From assembly GCA_900767385.1 (NCBI GenBank), contig CAAFYY010000030.1:1-21080 (forward strand): a stretch of DNA of 21,080 nucleotides. Reading direction: 5' to 3'. Source of the DNA: Bacteroidales bacterium (GTDB lineage Bacteria > Bacteroidota > Bacteroidia > Bacteroidales > Paludibacteraceae). The notes under the pieces were generated by a model. The model saw nothing but the letters and a program-made list of their open reading frames with translations, was not told the DNA's origin and did not search any database. Positions 14,234-21,080 of this stretch are shown one piece after another (positions within the stretch are counted from its first letter, which is position 1; every line of letters begins with the position of its first letter). Both the position numbers and the translations under genes were made by a program.

Positions 14234-15531
14234 GAAAGAACGAAGTAGATATCATCACACTGGGGTGCTCCAAGAATCTGGTGGACTCCGAGCGACTGTT
14301 GCTCCAATTCAAGAGCAACGGCTACACCGTGAAGCATGACCCAGCCCGTGTCAACGGCGAAGTCGTTGTCGTCAACACCTGCGGATTCATCGGCGATGCC
14401 AAAGAGGAGTCGGTCAACACCATCCTTGAGTTGGTGGAGGCGAAGAAGCAGGGCAAGATAGGCAAACTCTTCGTGATGGGCTGTCTCTCTGAACGCTATC
14501 GTCCGGAGTTGGAGAAGGAGTTGCCAGAGGTGGATGGCTATTACGGCAAATTCAGCTGGCCTCAGTTGCTTGCCGACCTCGGCAAGACCTATCATCGAGA
14601 CCTCTTCACACAGCGTGTGCTAACCACACCGGCCCACTATGCCTATGTGAAGATCTCTGAAGGGTGCAACCGTCACTGCTCCTATTGTGCCATCCCGTTG
14701 ATGACCGGTGCCCACCAGTCGCAGACTATCGAGGACGTCGTCTCGGAGGTGCGTCATCTGGCAGCACAGGGAGTCAAGGAGGTACAGCTCTTGGCTCAAG
14801 ACCTCACCTTCTACGGTCGCGACCTCTACGGCGAGTCGCGCTTGGCACAGTTGGTTGAGTATGTTGCTGCCGTTGAGGGCATCGAGTGGGTTCGTCTCCA
14901 CTATGCCTACCCCTACCAATTTCCGAAAGACATTCTTGACGTGATGCGCGAAAACCCTAAGGTCTGCGCCTACCTCGATATGGCGCTGCAGCATATCAGC
15001 ACCCACATGCTGAAGCAGATGCGCCGTCATGTCACCTCGGAAGAGACCTATGACCTCATCCGTGAGATTCGCGAGAAAGTGCCTGGCATCCATCTTCGTA
15101 CCACCCTGATGGTGGGACATCCCGGAGAGACGGAGCGCGATTTCGAGGAGTTGAAGCAGTTCGTCAAAGAGGCTCGCTTTGAGCGTATGGGCGCTTTTGC
15201 CTACTCCCACGAAGAGGGCACCTATGCCTATGAAAACTACGAGGACGATGTCCCACAAGAGGTCAAGCTCTGCCGTTTGGATGAAATCATGCGTATCCAA
15301 GAGCAGATTGCTGCCGACATCAACGCCGAGAAAGTCGGTAAGACGTTCCGAGTAATCATTGATAGGGTAGAGAACGACTACTATGTCGGTCGCACTGAGT
15401 TCGACTCTCCCGAAGTGGACGGCGAAGTGCTCATTCGTCGCGACGAAGGTCGTCTCTTTGTCGGCCGTTTCTATGATGTTGAGGTGACAGAGGCTGATAC
15501 CTTTGACCTCTACGGACATATCGTCAAATAA
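14230..15531 (+). CDS. rimO: Ribosomal protein S12 methylthiotransferase RimO
   Basis: 433 residues. A radical-SAM enzyme that methylthiolates the conserved Asp of ribosomal protein S12. N-terminal UPF0004 domain with Cys13 (LGCSKN), Cys51 (NTCGF) and Cys85 (MGCLSE) for the auxiliary Fe-S cluster. The radical SAM CxxxCxxC is Cys146/150/153 in EGCNRHCSYC. A C-terminal TRAM domain starts near 375 (IDRVENDYYVGRTEFDSPEVDG). The start is TTG at 14230, overlapping the ftsY TGA. An in-frame TAA at 14218 leaves no ATG upstream, and starting inside would remove LGCSKN. ftsY and rimO are commonly neighbours in Bacteroidota. Confidence 0.96.
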   Translation: MRKNEVDIITLGCSKNLVDSERLLLQFKSNGYTVKHDPARVNGEVVVVNTCGFIGDAKEESVNTILELVEAKKQGKIGKLFVMGCLSERYRPELEKELPEVDGYYGKFSWPQLLADLGKTYHRDLFTQRVLTTPAHYAYVKISEGCNRHCSYCAIPLMTGAHQSQTIEDVVSEVRHLAAQGVKEVQLLAQDLTFYGRDLYGESRLAQLVEYVAAVEGIEWVRLHYAYPYQFPKDILDVMRENPKVCAYLDMALQHISTHMLKQMRRHVTSEETYDLIREIREKVPGIHLRTTLMVGHPGETERDFEELKQFVKEARFERMGAFAYSHEEGTYAYENYEDDVPQEVKLCRLDEIMRIQEQIAADINAEKVGKTFRVIIDRVENDYYVGRTEFDSPEVDGEVLIRRDEGRLFVGRFYDVEVTEADTFDLYGHIVK

Positions 15532-15551
15532 TTAAGACTAATATATATAGT

Positions 15552-15842
15552 ATGAATAACAAAGAGTTGGTGGCAGCCTTGGCAGAAAAGATGAGGGTGA
15601 CTCAAAAGGAAGCCTCTGCACTGCTGGGTGTCTATGTCGAAGAAGTCCAGAAATCGACGACGATAGAACAGCCTGTCTCGTTTCTGAACGTGGGCAGTTT
15701 TGATGTCAAGATGCGCGAACAGCGACTCTCTGTTAATCCGAAAACCAAGAAGCGCCTCCTTGTTCCCCCTAAGATGGTGCTCAACTTCACCCCTAATTCA
15801 GCCTTCAAGTCTAAGATAAAAAAGCTAGAGTCTAATGAGTGA
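15552..15842 (+). CDS. HU-family DNA-binding protein
   Basis: 96 residues. The N-terminal helical half MNNKELVAALAEKMRVTQKEA and the beta-arm region (FLNVGSFDVKMREQRLSVNPKTKKRL, read in blocks) follow the HU/IHF fold. The arm motif NPKTKKRLLVPP takes the place of the usual NPxTGEEI.IPA, and the C-terminus is Lys-rich. It binds DNA as a dimer, probably without much sequence specificity. It lies 20 bases after rimO, and its last 8 bases overlap the next gene, which begins with a related HU-like domain. The two may dimerise with each other; that is inference. Confidence 0.88.
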   Translation: MNNKELVAALAEKMRVTQKEASALLGVYVEEVQKSTTIEQPVSFLNVGSFDVKMREQRLSVNPKTKKRLLVPPKMVLNFTPNSAFKSKIKKLESNE

Positions 15843-17307
15843 GAAGATCAGTACCAGAGAACTAATGAGGTCGATGGCGACACACCTTGGCGTGTCGGCA
15901 GCGGCTTCTGCTGCTTTTGTTGAGGCCTTTCAGGAAGTCTTTGAAGAGGCCCTTCTTAGAGACAAGGTCGTCAAGGTCAACGACCTCGGCACCTTTAAGC
16001 TGACGTGGCACGCCCCTCGTCGAAGCGTGAATGTCCGCACGGGTGAAGAGATGGAGATTGCCGGACACTACAAGATCTCTTTCTTGCCCGACGGCGGCTG
16101 GGGAGAGAAGGTCAACGAACCCCTGGCCCATCTGGAGGCCGTTGAACTGATGGGTGAGACGCCTGTCGCAGCCCCTTCTGTTGAGGACGTTGACCACGAA
16201 TTGCCGGAAGCGGCGTCTGACGAGGCTCCGATAGATTTTGAGATGCCGATGCAGCACCTCAACGAACAAGTCACCGAAGTGAAGTCGATACTCATGGATA
16301 TCATGGGTGAGTCTGTTGAACCAGAAGCGGCTGCTCCTGCCGTCGGTGAAACAGAGAATCTGCAACAGGGAGAGACTGCCGATGAGTCTCCGGTGGCTGA
16401 GTCGCAACCAACTGCAGAACCAACTGCAGAACCTGTTGCTGAAGAAGCCGCAGAACCAACTGCAGAACCTGCTGCTGAAGAATCTGATGAAGATACTGAA
16501 GAATCTGATGATGAAGAAGCTACTGAGGAGCAAGCCGAAGAACCATTTGCAGCGCCTGTTGCTGAAGAAGCCGAAGAGCAAGCCGAAGAACCATCTGCAG
16601 AGCCTATCGCAGAAGAGGCCGAAATGGAATCCGAAGAACCAACTGCAGAACCTATTGCTGAAGAAGACGCAGAGGAATCTGAAGAACCAACTGCAGAGCC
16701 TGTTGCCGAGCCGACTGTCCTACCTATCGTAGAAAAGCCGGAGTCGTCGTCAGCAGAAACGGCTGCTGTTCCGTCTCAGCCTGTAGGAACAAAAGGGAAC
16801 CACCGCTGGATTGGTTGGCTCGTCTGCACACTGTTGGTGTTGACCCTCTTAGGCGTCGGAGGTTACTACTATCAGACTCATCCTGAGGCGTTCTCCTTCT
16901 TGAAACCGTCTGAGTCGGAAGCACTTGTTGCTGTCCAAGAACCAGTTGTTGAGGACACCATTCCCGTGGCCGTTCCAAAGGAAATCGTCTACGACTCCAC
17001 CTACTACTTCCCACCTGAGATGGGCAACGAAATCTTCGACAAACCGCGCAAGTTTGATGTGTTTGTGGCGGTCAGAACCATCACACCGGAAGATCGCCTC
17101 GTCACCCTTGCAAAAGATTATTACGGACATAAATTCTTCTGGGTATATATCTATGAAGCGAACAGGGATATCATCAATCATCCAAACAAACTCCTTGTGG
17201 GTCAGCAGATTCGTATCCCTAAAATGGCAGAAGAACTCATCAATCTCAACGACACGGCATGCCTCTCTTATGTTAAAAAGCTGGGCGATTCCTATGTTAA
17301 ACAATAG
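15835..17307 (+). CDS. HU-like domain / acidic repeat linker / TM helix / LysM-like protein
   Basis: 490 residues. Residues 1 to about 95 are HU-like (STRELMRSMATHLGVSAAA, then VVKVNDLGTFKLTWHAPRRS and VNVRTGEEMEI). Residues about 189-296 are an acidic Ala/Pro/Glu repeat built of units like EPTAEPVAEE. A single membrane helix lies at about 323-343 (WLVCTLLVLTLLGVGGYYY), preceded by Lys and Arg (KGNHRW), which predicts the N-terminus inside. The C-terminal region has a LysM-like motif at about 415-462 (LVTLAKDYYGHKFFWVYIYEAN then NKLLVGQQIRIP, in blocks). This puts a DNA-binding domain in the cytoplasm and a peptidoglycan-binding-type domain in the periplasm. The start overlaps the preceding HU gene by 8 bases. 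The domains are clear; the combined role is not known to me. Confidence 0.85.
   Translation: MSEKISTRELMRSMATHLGVSAAASAAFVEAFQEVFEEALLRDKVVKVNDLGTFKLTWHAPRRSVNVRTGEEMEIAGHYKISFLPDGGWGEKVNEPLAHLEAVELMGETPVAAPSVEDVDHELPEAASDEAPIDFEMPMQHLNEQVTEVKSILMDIMGESVEPEAAAPAVGETENLQQGETADESPVAESQPTAEPTAEPVAEEAAEPTAEPAAEESDEDTEESDDEEATEEQAEEPFAAPVAEEAEEQAEEPSAEPIAEEAEMESEEPTAEPIAEEDAEESEEPTAEPVAEPTVLPIVEKPESSSAETAAVPSQPVGTKGNHRWIGWLVCTLLVLTLLGVGGYYYQTHPEAFSFLKPSESEALVAVQEPVVEDTIPVAVPKEIVYDSTYYFPPEMGNEIFDKPRKFDVFVAVRTITPEDRLVTLAKDYYGHKFFWVYIYEANRDIINHPNKLLVGQQIRIPKMAEELINLNDTACLSYVKKLGDSYVKQ
16405..16722 (+). repeat. Degenerate 27-36 bp repeats encoding an acidic Pro/Ala/Glu linker
   Basis: Repeated words such as GAACCAACTGCAGAACCT followed by RTTGCTGAAGAA recur several times in frame with the HU-LysM gene. 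Copies differ by point changes and in the length of the Glu-rich spacers, as expected for a linker that grows and shrinks by recombination or slippage. Confidence 0.85.
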
Positions 17308-17331
17308 GGTTTGGTTGTTCTACTAAACCTT
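17306..17331 (+). terminator. Weak hairpin after the HU-LysM gene
   Basis: AGGGTTT (17306-17312) pairs with AAACCTT (17325-17331), including one G-U pair, around a 12-base loop. It begins in the stop codon and lacks a U run directly after it. The following promoter supports a unit boundary here, but the terminator itself is weak. Confidence 0.35.
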
Positions 17332-17377
17332 ACTTACTGTTAAATTTAGTGATATTATAAAAAATACGACTCAAAAT

Positions 17378-17408
17378 TTGGTTCGTATTAACAAATCGTG
17401 TATTTTTG
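17378..17408 (+). promoter_or_regulatory. Promoter of the moxR-Bat operon
   Basis: TTG (17378-17380), a 20-base spacer, then TATTTTTG (17401-17408). The leader to the ATG at 17459 is about 45 bases, A/T-rich, with no obvious structure. Confidence 0.75.
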
Positions 17409-17458
17409 TGATGTTGTAAAAATCGTTACTAATAAATAGTTCAAAATATCTGTTGACT

Positions 17459-18454
17459 ATGAATCAAACAATTGATATTCATGAGTTAAATGAGCGCATT
17501 GAGCGTAATAGCGCGTTCGTGGATTCCTTGATCATGGGAATGAATCAAACCATTGTTGGTCAAAAACACTTGGTTGAGTCATTACTTGTTGGCTTGTTGG
17601 CCGATGGCCACATCCTCTTGGAAGGTGTGCCCGGCTTGGCAAAGACATTGGCCATCAAGACCCTTGCTCAGTTGGTGCAAGCCGATTTTCGTCGTATTCA
17701 GTTCACCCCAGACCTCTTGCCTGCCGATGTTATTGGTACGATGATTTATAGTCAAAAACGTGAAGAATTCAGCGTGAAGAAAGGTCCTGTCTTCGCCAAC
17801 TTCGTCCTTGCCGACGAAATCAACCGCGCCCCTGCCAAGGTGCAGAGTGCGCTCCTTGAGGCTATGCAGGAACGTCAGGTCACCATCGGCGAAGAGACCT
17901 TCAAACTCCCTTCCCCTTTCCTTGTGCTCGCCACCCAAAACCCGATTGAACAAGAGGGCACCTACCCACTCCCTGAGGCGCAGGTCGACCGTTTCATGAT
18001 GAAGGTCGTTATCGACTACCCTAAGAAAGAGGAAGAACAACGCATCCTCCGTCAGAACATCGCAGCTCAATTCGACACCGTCCGTCCGGTGCTGAAACTC
18101 GAAGATATTGAGAAAGCACGTGAGATTGTTCGTGAAGTCTATCTCGACGAAAAAATCGAACGCTATATCATCGACCTCGTGTTTGCAACCCGCAACCCAG
18201 AGGACTACGAGTTGAAGCATCTCAAAAACATGATTTCCTTCGGCGCCTCACCTCGCGCATCCATCAATATGGCATTGGCAGCCCGTGCCTACGCCTTCAT
18301 CAAACGCAGAGGCTATGTCATTCCGGAAGACGTTCGCGCCGTCGCTTTCGACGTGCTTCGTCACCGCATCGGCTTGAGCTACGAGGCTGAAGCCAACAAC
18401 ATCTCTGCCGACGAAATCATCAACGAAATCATCAACGCTGTTGAAGTTCCTTAA
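17459..18454 (+). CDS. MoxR-family AAA+ ATPase
   Basis: 331 residues. Walker A GVPGLAKT (56-63), Walker B VLADE (116-120) followed by the MoxR signature INRAPAKVQSALLEAMQE, sensor 1 ATQN (158-161), and a C-terminal lid domain with GASPRASI. MoxR ATPases act as chaperones on partners with VWA domains, here the DUF58 and BatA-like proteins encoded downstream. I start it at the ATG at 17459; a TTG two codons upstream is possible but less likely. It is the first gene of a Bat (aerotolerance) cluster, with the next gene 29 bases away. Confidence 0.94.
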   Translation: MNQTIDIHELNERIERNSAFVDSLIMGMNQTIVGQKHLVESLLVGLLADGHILLEGVPGLAKTLAIKTLAQLVQADFRRIQFTPDLLPADVIGTMIYSQKREEFSVKKGPVFANFVLADEINRAPAKVQSALLEAMQERQVTIGEETFKLPSPFLVLATQNPIEQEGTYPLPEAQVDRFMMKVVIDYPKKEEEQRILRQNIAAQFDTVRPVLKLEDIEKAREIVREVYLDEKIERYIIDLVFATRNPEDYELKHLKNMISFGASPRASINMALAARAYAFIKRRGYVIPEDVRAVAFDVLRHRIGLSYEAEANNISADEIINEIINAVEVP

Positions 18455-18483
18455 ACCACTCTCCATTTGTTGTTCGCATTGCT

Positions 18484-19362
18484 ATGGAAGCAAATGAACT
18501 GCTGAAAAAAGTTCGTCAGATAGAGATCAAGACCAGGGGACTCTCTCGCGACATCTTCGCGGGTGAGTACCACTCTGCCTTTAAGGGTCGTGGTATGACC
18601 TTCTCGGAAGTGCGTGAGTATCAGTTTGGCGACGACGTCCGTTCCATCGATTGGAATGTCACCGCTCGCCTCCAGAAGCCCTACATCAAGATCTTTGAAG
18701 AAGAGCGCGAACAAACAGTGATGCTGCTGGTAGACGTCTCACAGAGTAACGTCTTTGCCTCACACAACCAACTCAAACGCGACATCATCACGGAGATTGC
18801 TGCCCCCTTGGCCTTCTCGGCTATCCAAAACAACGACAAGATTGGCATCATCTTCTTCTCCGACAAAATCGAGAAACTGATTCCGCCTCAGAAAGGCAAG
18901 AAACATATCCTCTACATCATTCGCGAACTCCTGGAGTTCAAACCGGAGAGTCGTGGCACCGATATCGCTCAAGCCCTTCAGTATCTGACCAATGCCATCA
19001 AGAAACGCTGCACCGCCTTCCTGATTTCCGACTTCGTGTCGCCCGTCAACTACGAAGATGCCGCCATCATCGCCAACAAGAAACACGACCTCGTCGGCAT
19101 CCATATCTACGATGAACGCGACAAGGAGTTGCCTGATGTCGGACTGATGAAACTGCGCGACGCAGAGACCGGTGAGTCGATGTGGGTAGACACCAGCAGT
19201 CAGAAAGTGCGCATGATGTATAAAGACTATAAGGTTGACCGCTACCTCAATCTGCAGAAAGTCATAGCCCGTTCGGGAATGGACTGCGTGGATATTGAGA
19301 GTCAGCAAGATTACGTCAAAGCTCTCCTGCAGCTCTTCCGTCGTAGGGGTGCAAAAAAATAG
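18484..19362 (+). CDS. DUF58 protein with VWA-like fold
   Basis: 292 residues. The DUF58 signature is complete: RGLSRDIFAGEYHSAFKGRG, FSEVREYQFGDDVRSIDWN (in blocks) and then the metal-binding-type DVSQS (84-88). No signal peptide or membrane helix is apparent, so it is probably cytoplasmic or peripheral. DUF58 proteins are encoded next to MoxR in many bacteria and are thought to be its direct partners. The C-terminus is basic (RRRGAKK). It lies six bases before the next gene, in a tight operon. Confidence 0.92.
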   Translation: MEANELLKKVRQIEIKTRGLSRDIFAGEYHSAFKGRGMTFSEVREYQFGDDVRSIDWNVTARLQKPYIKIFEEEREQTVMLLVDVSQSNVFASHNQLKRDIITEIAAPLAFSAIQNNDKIGIIFFSDKIEKLIPPQKGKKHILYIIRELLEFKPESRGTDIAQALQYLTNAIKKRCTAFLISDFVSPVNYEDAAIIANKKHDLVGIHIYDERDKELPDVGLMKLRDAETGESMWVDTSSQKVRMMYKDYKVDRYLNLQKVIARSGMDCVDIESQQDYVKALLQLFRRRGAKK

Positions 19363-19368
19363 ATTAGC

Positions 19369-20337
19369 ATGGATAAACTCAAAGTCATTGTTTTATCGTT
19401 GCTCCTGGCACTCTCTGCCGTTGCCGTAAAAGGACAGACCCCCTCTGTCAAGGCTGAGATTGACTCTGCCGTACTCCTGATTGGCGAGCAGGCTCACCTG
19501 GTCTTCAAGGTTCAGAACGGCAAAAACCAAATCGTTCCGCCAATGTTTGCCGACTCCATCGTCAGCAACCTCGAAATCGTGGAACGCTCTGTTGACACCA
19601 CACAGGACGAGATGGGCAGCGCGGTCTGCTACCGTTTCACCGTCACCGCCTTCGACTCGGCATTGTTCTATATCCCTCCGTTCCCATTCTTGATTGATGG
19701 CGACACGTTCCTCACCAACGAACTGTCGCTGAAGGTCGTCACCATTCCTGTCGACACTACCGACTTGGCCATCACCGACATCAAGCCGATTGAACGGGCT
19801 CCGTTCAACTGGAAAGAGTGGGCAGAGTATGCACTCTACCTCCTCCTCGCCATCCTCCTTGCCTATGTGGGCTACCAACTCTACAAACGCTGGAAGAATC
19901 GCTCCAACGAGGCAGAGACGGAGGAGCAACCTGAAGAGACCCGTCTCCCTGCCGACGAAGAGGCACTCAACGCCCTACAGTCGCTCAAGGACGACAGCCT
20001 CCTCTCTCGCGGACAGTATAAACTCTACCAGACCCGTTTGGTCGACATCCTCCGCGTGTTCATCGAGCGCACCTTTGAAGTGCCAACCATGGAACGCACC
20101 TCTGATGAAATCCTCTCCTCACTCTCCTCACTCAAGAAGAAAGTGCCCGAGACCTATTCAACATTGCAACATATTCTCCACCTTGCCGACTTCGTGAAAT
20201 TCGCGAAATACAACCCACCGGTCGACGAACATCAGCATGCGCTGACAGAAGCCGAAGAGTTTGTTCGCGAAGCCTCGCAGTGGCAACGTCAACAGGAGGC
20301 CTTGAAGCAAGAAAGTGAAAACAGTAAGAAGAAATAA
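19369..20337 (+). CDS. Membrane-anchored Bat-cluster protein of unassigned family
   Basis: 322 residues. A signal peptide (about 1-22, ending KGQ) is followed by a beta-rich periplasmic domain (about 25-145, VLLIGEQAHLVFKVQNG resembling BatD-like domains), a single membrane helix (about 153-173) and a cytoplasmic part. The latter has an acidic segment and then a helical domain with YKLYQTRLVDILRVFIERTF and TSDEILSSL, reminiscent of DUF4381. It sits between DUF58 and batA-like genes and overlaps the latter by one base (TAATG). It probably takes part in the envelope-bound Bat complex, reaching from periplasm to the MoxR side. I cannot name the family with certainty. Confidence 0.75.
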   Translation: MDKLKVIVLSLLLALSAVAVKGQTPSVKAEIDSAVLLIGEQAHLVFKVQNGKNQIVPPMFADSIVSNLEIVERSVDTTQDEMGSAVCYRFTVTAFDSALFYIPPFPFLIDGDTFLTNELSLKVVTIPVDTTDLAITDIKPIERAPFNWKEWAEYALYLLLAILLAYVGYQLYKRWKNRSNEAETEEQPEETRLPADEEALNALQSLKDDSLLSRGQYKLYQTRLVDILRVFIERTFEVPTMERTSDEILSSLSSLKKKVPETYSTLQHILHLADFVKFAKYNPPVDEHQHALTEAEEFVREASQWQRQQEALKQESENSKKK

Positions 20338-21080
20338 TGAGTTTCTGTAATCCCGAATATCTGTGGCTGCTGCTGCTCCTCGTGCCAATGCTCTGTTGGT
20401 ACATCTACTCGCAGCGAGAAGCAGATGCCGACCTCCAAGTCTCTTCCCTTGACTCACTCAAGGGACGCTTGACAGCATCATGGAAGGCCCATCTTCGCCA
20501 CGTGCTCTTTGCGCTCCGCATGCTTGCCGTGGCGTGTGTCGTTGTCGCTATCGCACGTCCGCAGCTCAGCAACTCCTATCACTCCGAAACCACCGAGGGC
20601 ATCGACATCGTCATGGCTCTTGACATCTCAGGCACCATGCTGTCGCGCGACCTCCGTCCCGACCGTCTTGAGGCTGCCAAGCGTGTGGCCATCGAATTCG
20701 TGTCCAGTCGTCCGAACGACAACATCGGTCTCGTCGTCTTTGCCGGCGAGAGTTTCACCCAATGCCCCTTGACGGGCGATCACGCCGCCTTGGTCAATCT
20801 CTTCCAGAGCGTCAAGTACGGCATGATTGAAGACGGCACCGCCATCGGTCTCGGTCTGGCCAACAGCGTCAACCGCATCAAAGACAGCCAGGCGAAATCC
20901 AAAGTCGTGATCCTGCTGACCGACGGTACCAACAACGCCGGCGACGTCGACCCCATCACCGCTGCCGAGATTGCCCAAGCGATGGGTGTGAGGGTCTATA
21001 CCATCGGCGTGGGCACCAGAGGCGTCGCACCGACACCGGTCTACGACAACTTCGGCAACATCCATTACGTTGAGATCGGA
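20337..21080 (+). CDS. batA: BatA-like VWA protein (partial, runs off the window)
   Basis: The first 248 codons are present and stay open to the last base. Two membrane helices lie at about 8-25 and 55-73, followed by a VWA domain. The metal site is DISGT (96-100) with Thr168 in EDGTAIG and Asp196 in LLTDGTNNAG. DISGT replaces the more usual DxSGS, keeping a hydroxyl. The opening FCNPEYLWLLLLL is typical of the BatA/BatB group. The Bat proteins of Bacteroides support tolerance to oxygen. The ATG shares its A with the stop of the previous gene. batB and batC-E would be expected beyond the window. It could instead be batB, but position after the DUF58-type genes favours batA. Confidence 0.88.
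   Translation, partial: MSFCNPEYLWLLLLLVPMLCWYIYSQREADADLQVSSLDSLKGRLTASWKAHLRHVLFALRMLAVACVVVAIARPQLSNSYHSETTEGIDIVMALDISGTMLSRDLRPDRLEAAKRVAIEFVSSRPNDNIGLVVFAGESFTQCPLTGDHAALVNLFQSVKYGMIEDGTAIGLGLANSVNRIKDSQAKSKVVILLTDGTNNAGDVDPITAAEIAQAMGVRVYTIGVGTRGVAPTPVYDNFGNIHYVEIG

Noticed and set aside
16405..16722. Regular short repeats considered as a CRISPR array
   Set aside because: The repeats are degenerate, lack unique spacers of constant length, and are in frame within a coding gene.
15862..16732. Repeat-rich frames on both strands (Leu/Lys/Gln-rich on plus, Phe/Ser/Cys-rich on minus)
   Set aside because: They are alternate readings of the acidic repeat linker of the HU-LysM gene, produced by the repeated DNA words.
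17453..17458. TTG start for moxR two codons upstream
   Set aside because: An ATG follows immediately at 17459 and there is no ribosome binding signal favouring the TTG.

Overview
The window looks like chromosomal core DNA from a member of the Bacteroidota, most likely a Bacteroidales species of the Prevotella type. The main evidence is the promoter class. Upstream of most transcription units there is a -7 box of the form TAnnTTTG, and in five cases a TTG sits 19-20 bases before it, which is the Bacteroides-type sigma-ABfr promoter. Most starts lack a Shine-Dalgarno sequence. The gene set also fits: a DUF4295 gene beside L28 and L33, an ftsY-rimO pair, a MoxR/DUF58/Bat aerotolerance cluster, and a secreted tricorn-like peptidase. 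I see no tRNA, rRNA, CRISPR array, transposase or phage gene.

Layout. (1) 1-4002, minus strand: a tricorn-type S41 protease, then rimP and the first codons of nusA, from a separate promoter with a strong leader hairpin. The nusA start appears to be frameshifted. (2) 4202-6937, plus strand: a compact three-gene sugar cluster with a cytidylyltransferase/GHMP-kinase-like fusion protein, a RhaM-family mutarotase and a FucP-type L-fucose:H+ symporter. (3) 7071-8012, minus strand: prs, with a strong terminator. (4) 8323-12368, plus strand: an exopolysaccharide export module of two tandem Wza-like lipoproteins and a Wzc-like tyrosine autokinase whose C-terminal tail is a Gly-Tyr repeat encoded by a perfect 24-bp tandem duplication. 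(5) 12511-13141: rpmB, rpmG and a 50-codon DUF4295 gene, closed by a hairpin. (6) 13265-17307: ftsY, rimO (TTG start overlapping the ftsY stop), a small HU-family gene, and a 490-residue protein joining an HU-like DNA-binding domain, a long acidic repeat linker, one membrane helix and a LysM-like domain. (7) 17459-21080: moxR, a DUF58 gene, a membrane-anchored Bat-cluster protein, and a batA-like VWA gene that runs off the window.

Working together. The rimP/nusA, rpmB/rpmG/DUF4295, ftsY/rimO and prs genes are housekeeping functions in translation, transcription, protein targeting and nucleotide supply. The sugar cluster probably imports L-fucose (or a related 6-deoxy or C4-epimeric sugar), sets its anomer and activates it; the last step is inferred. 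The export module would move a surface glycan made by genes elsewhere. The Bat cluster is an envelope-linked MoxR-AAA/VWA chaperone system.

The two least explained items are the HU-TM-LysM protein, whose architecture would let it tie the nucleoid to the cell wall, and the cytidylyltransferase/GHMP fusion beside the fucose transporter. All functional statements come from reading motifs by eye; no database search was run.
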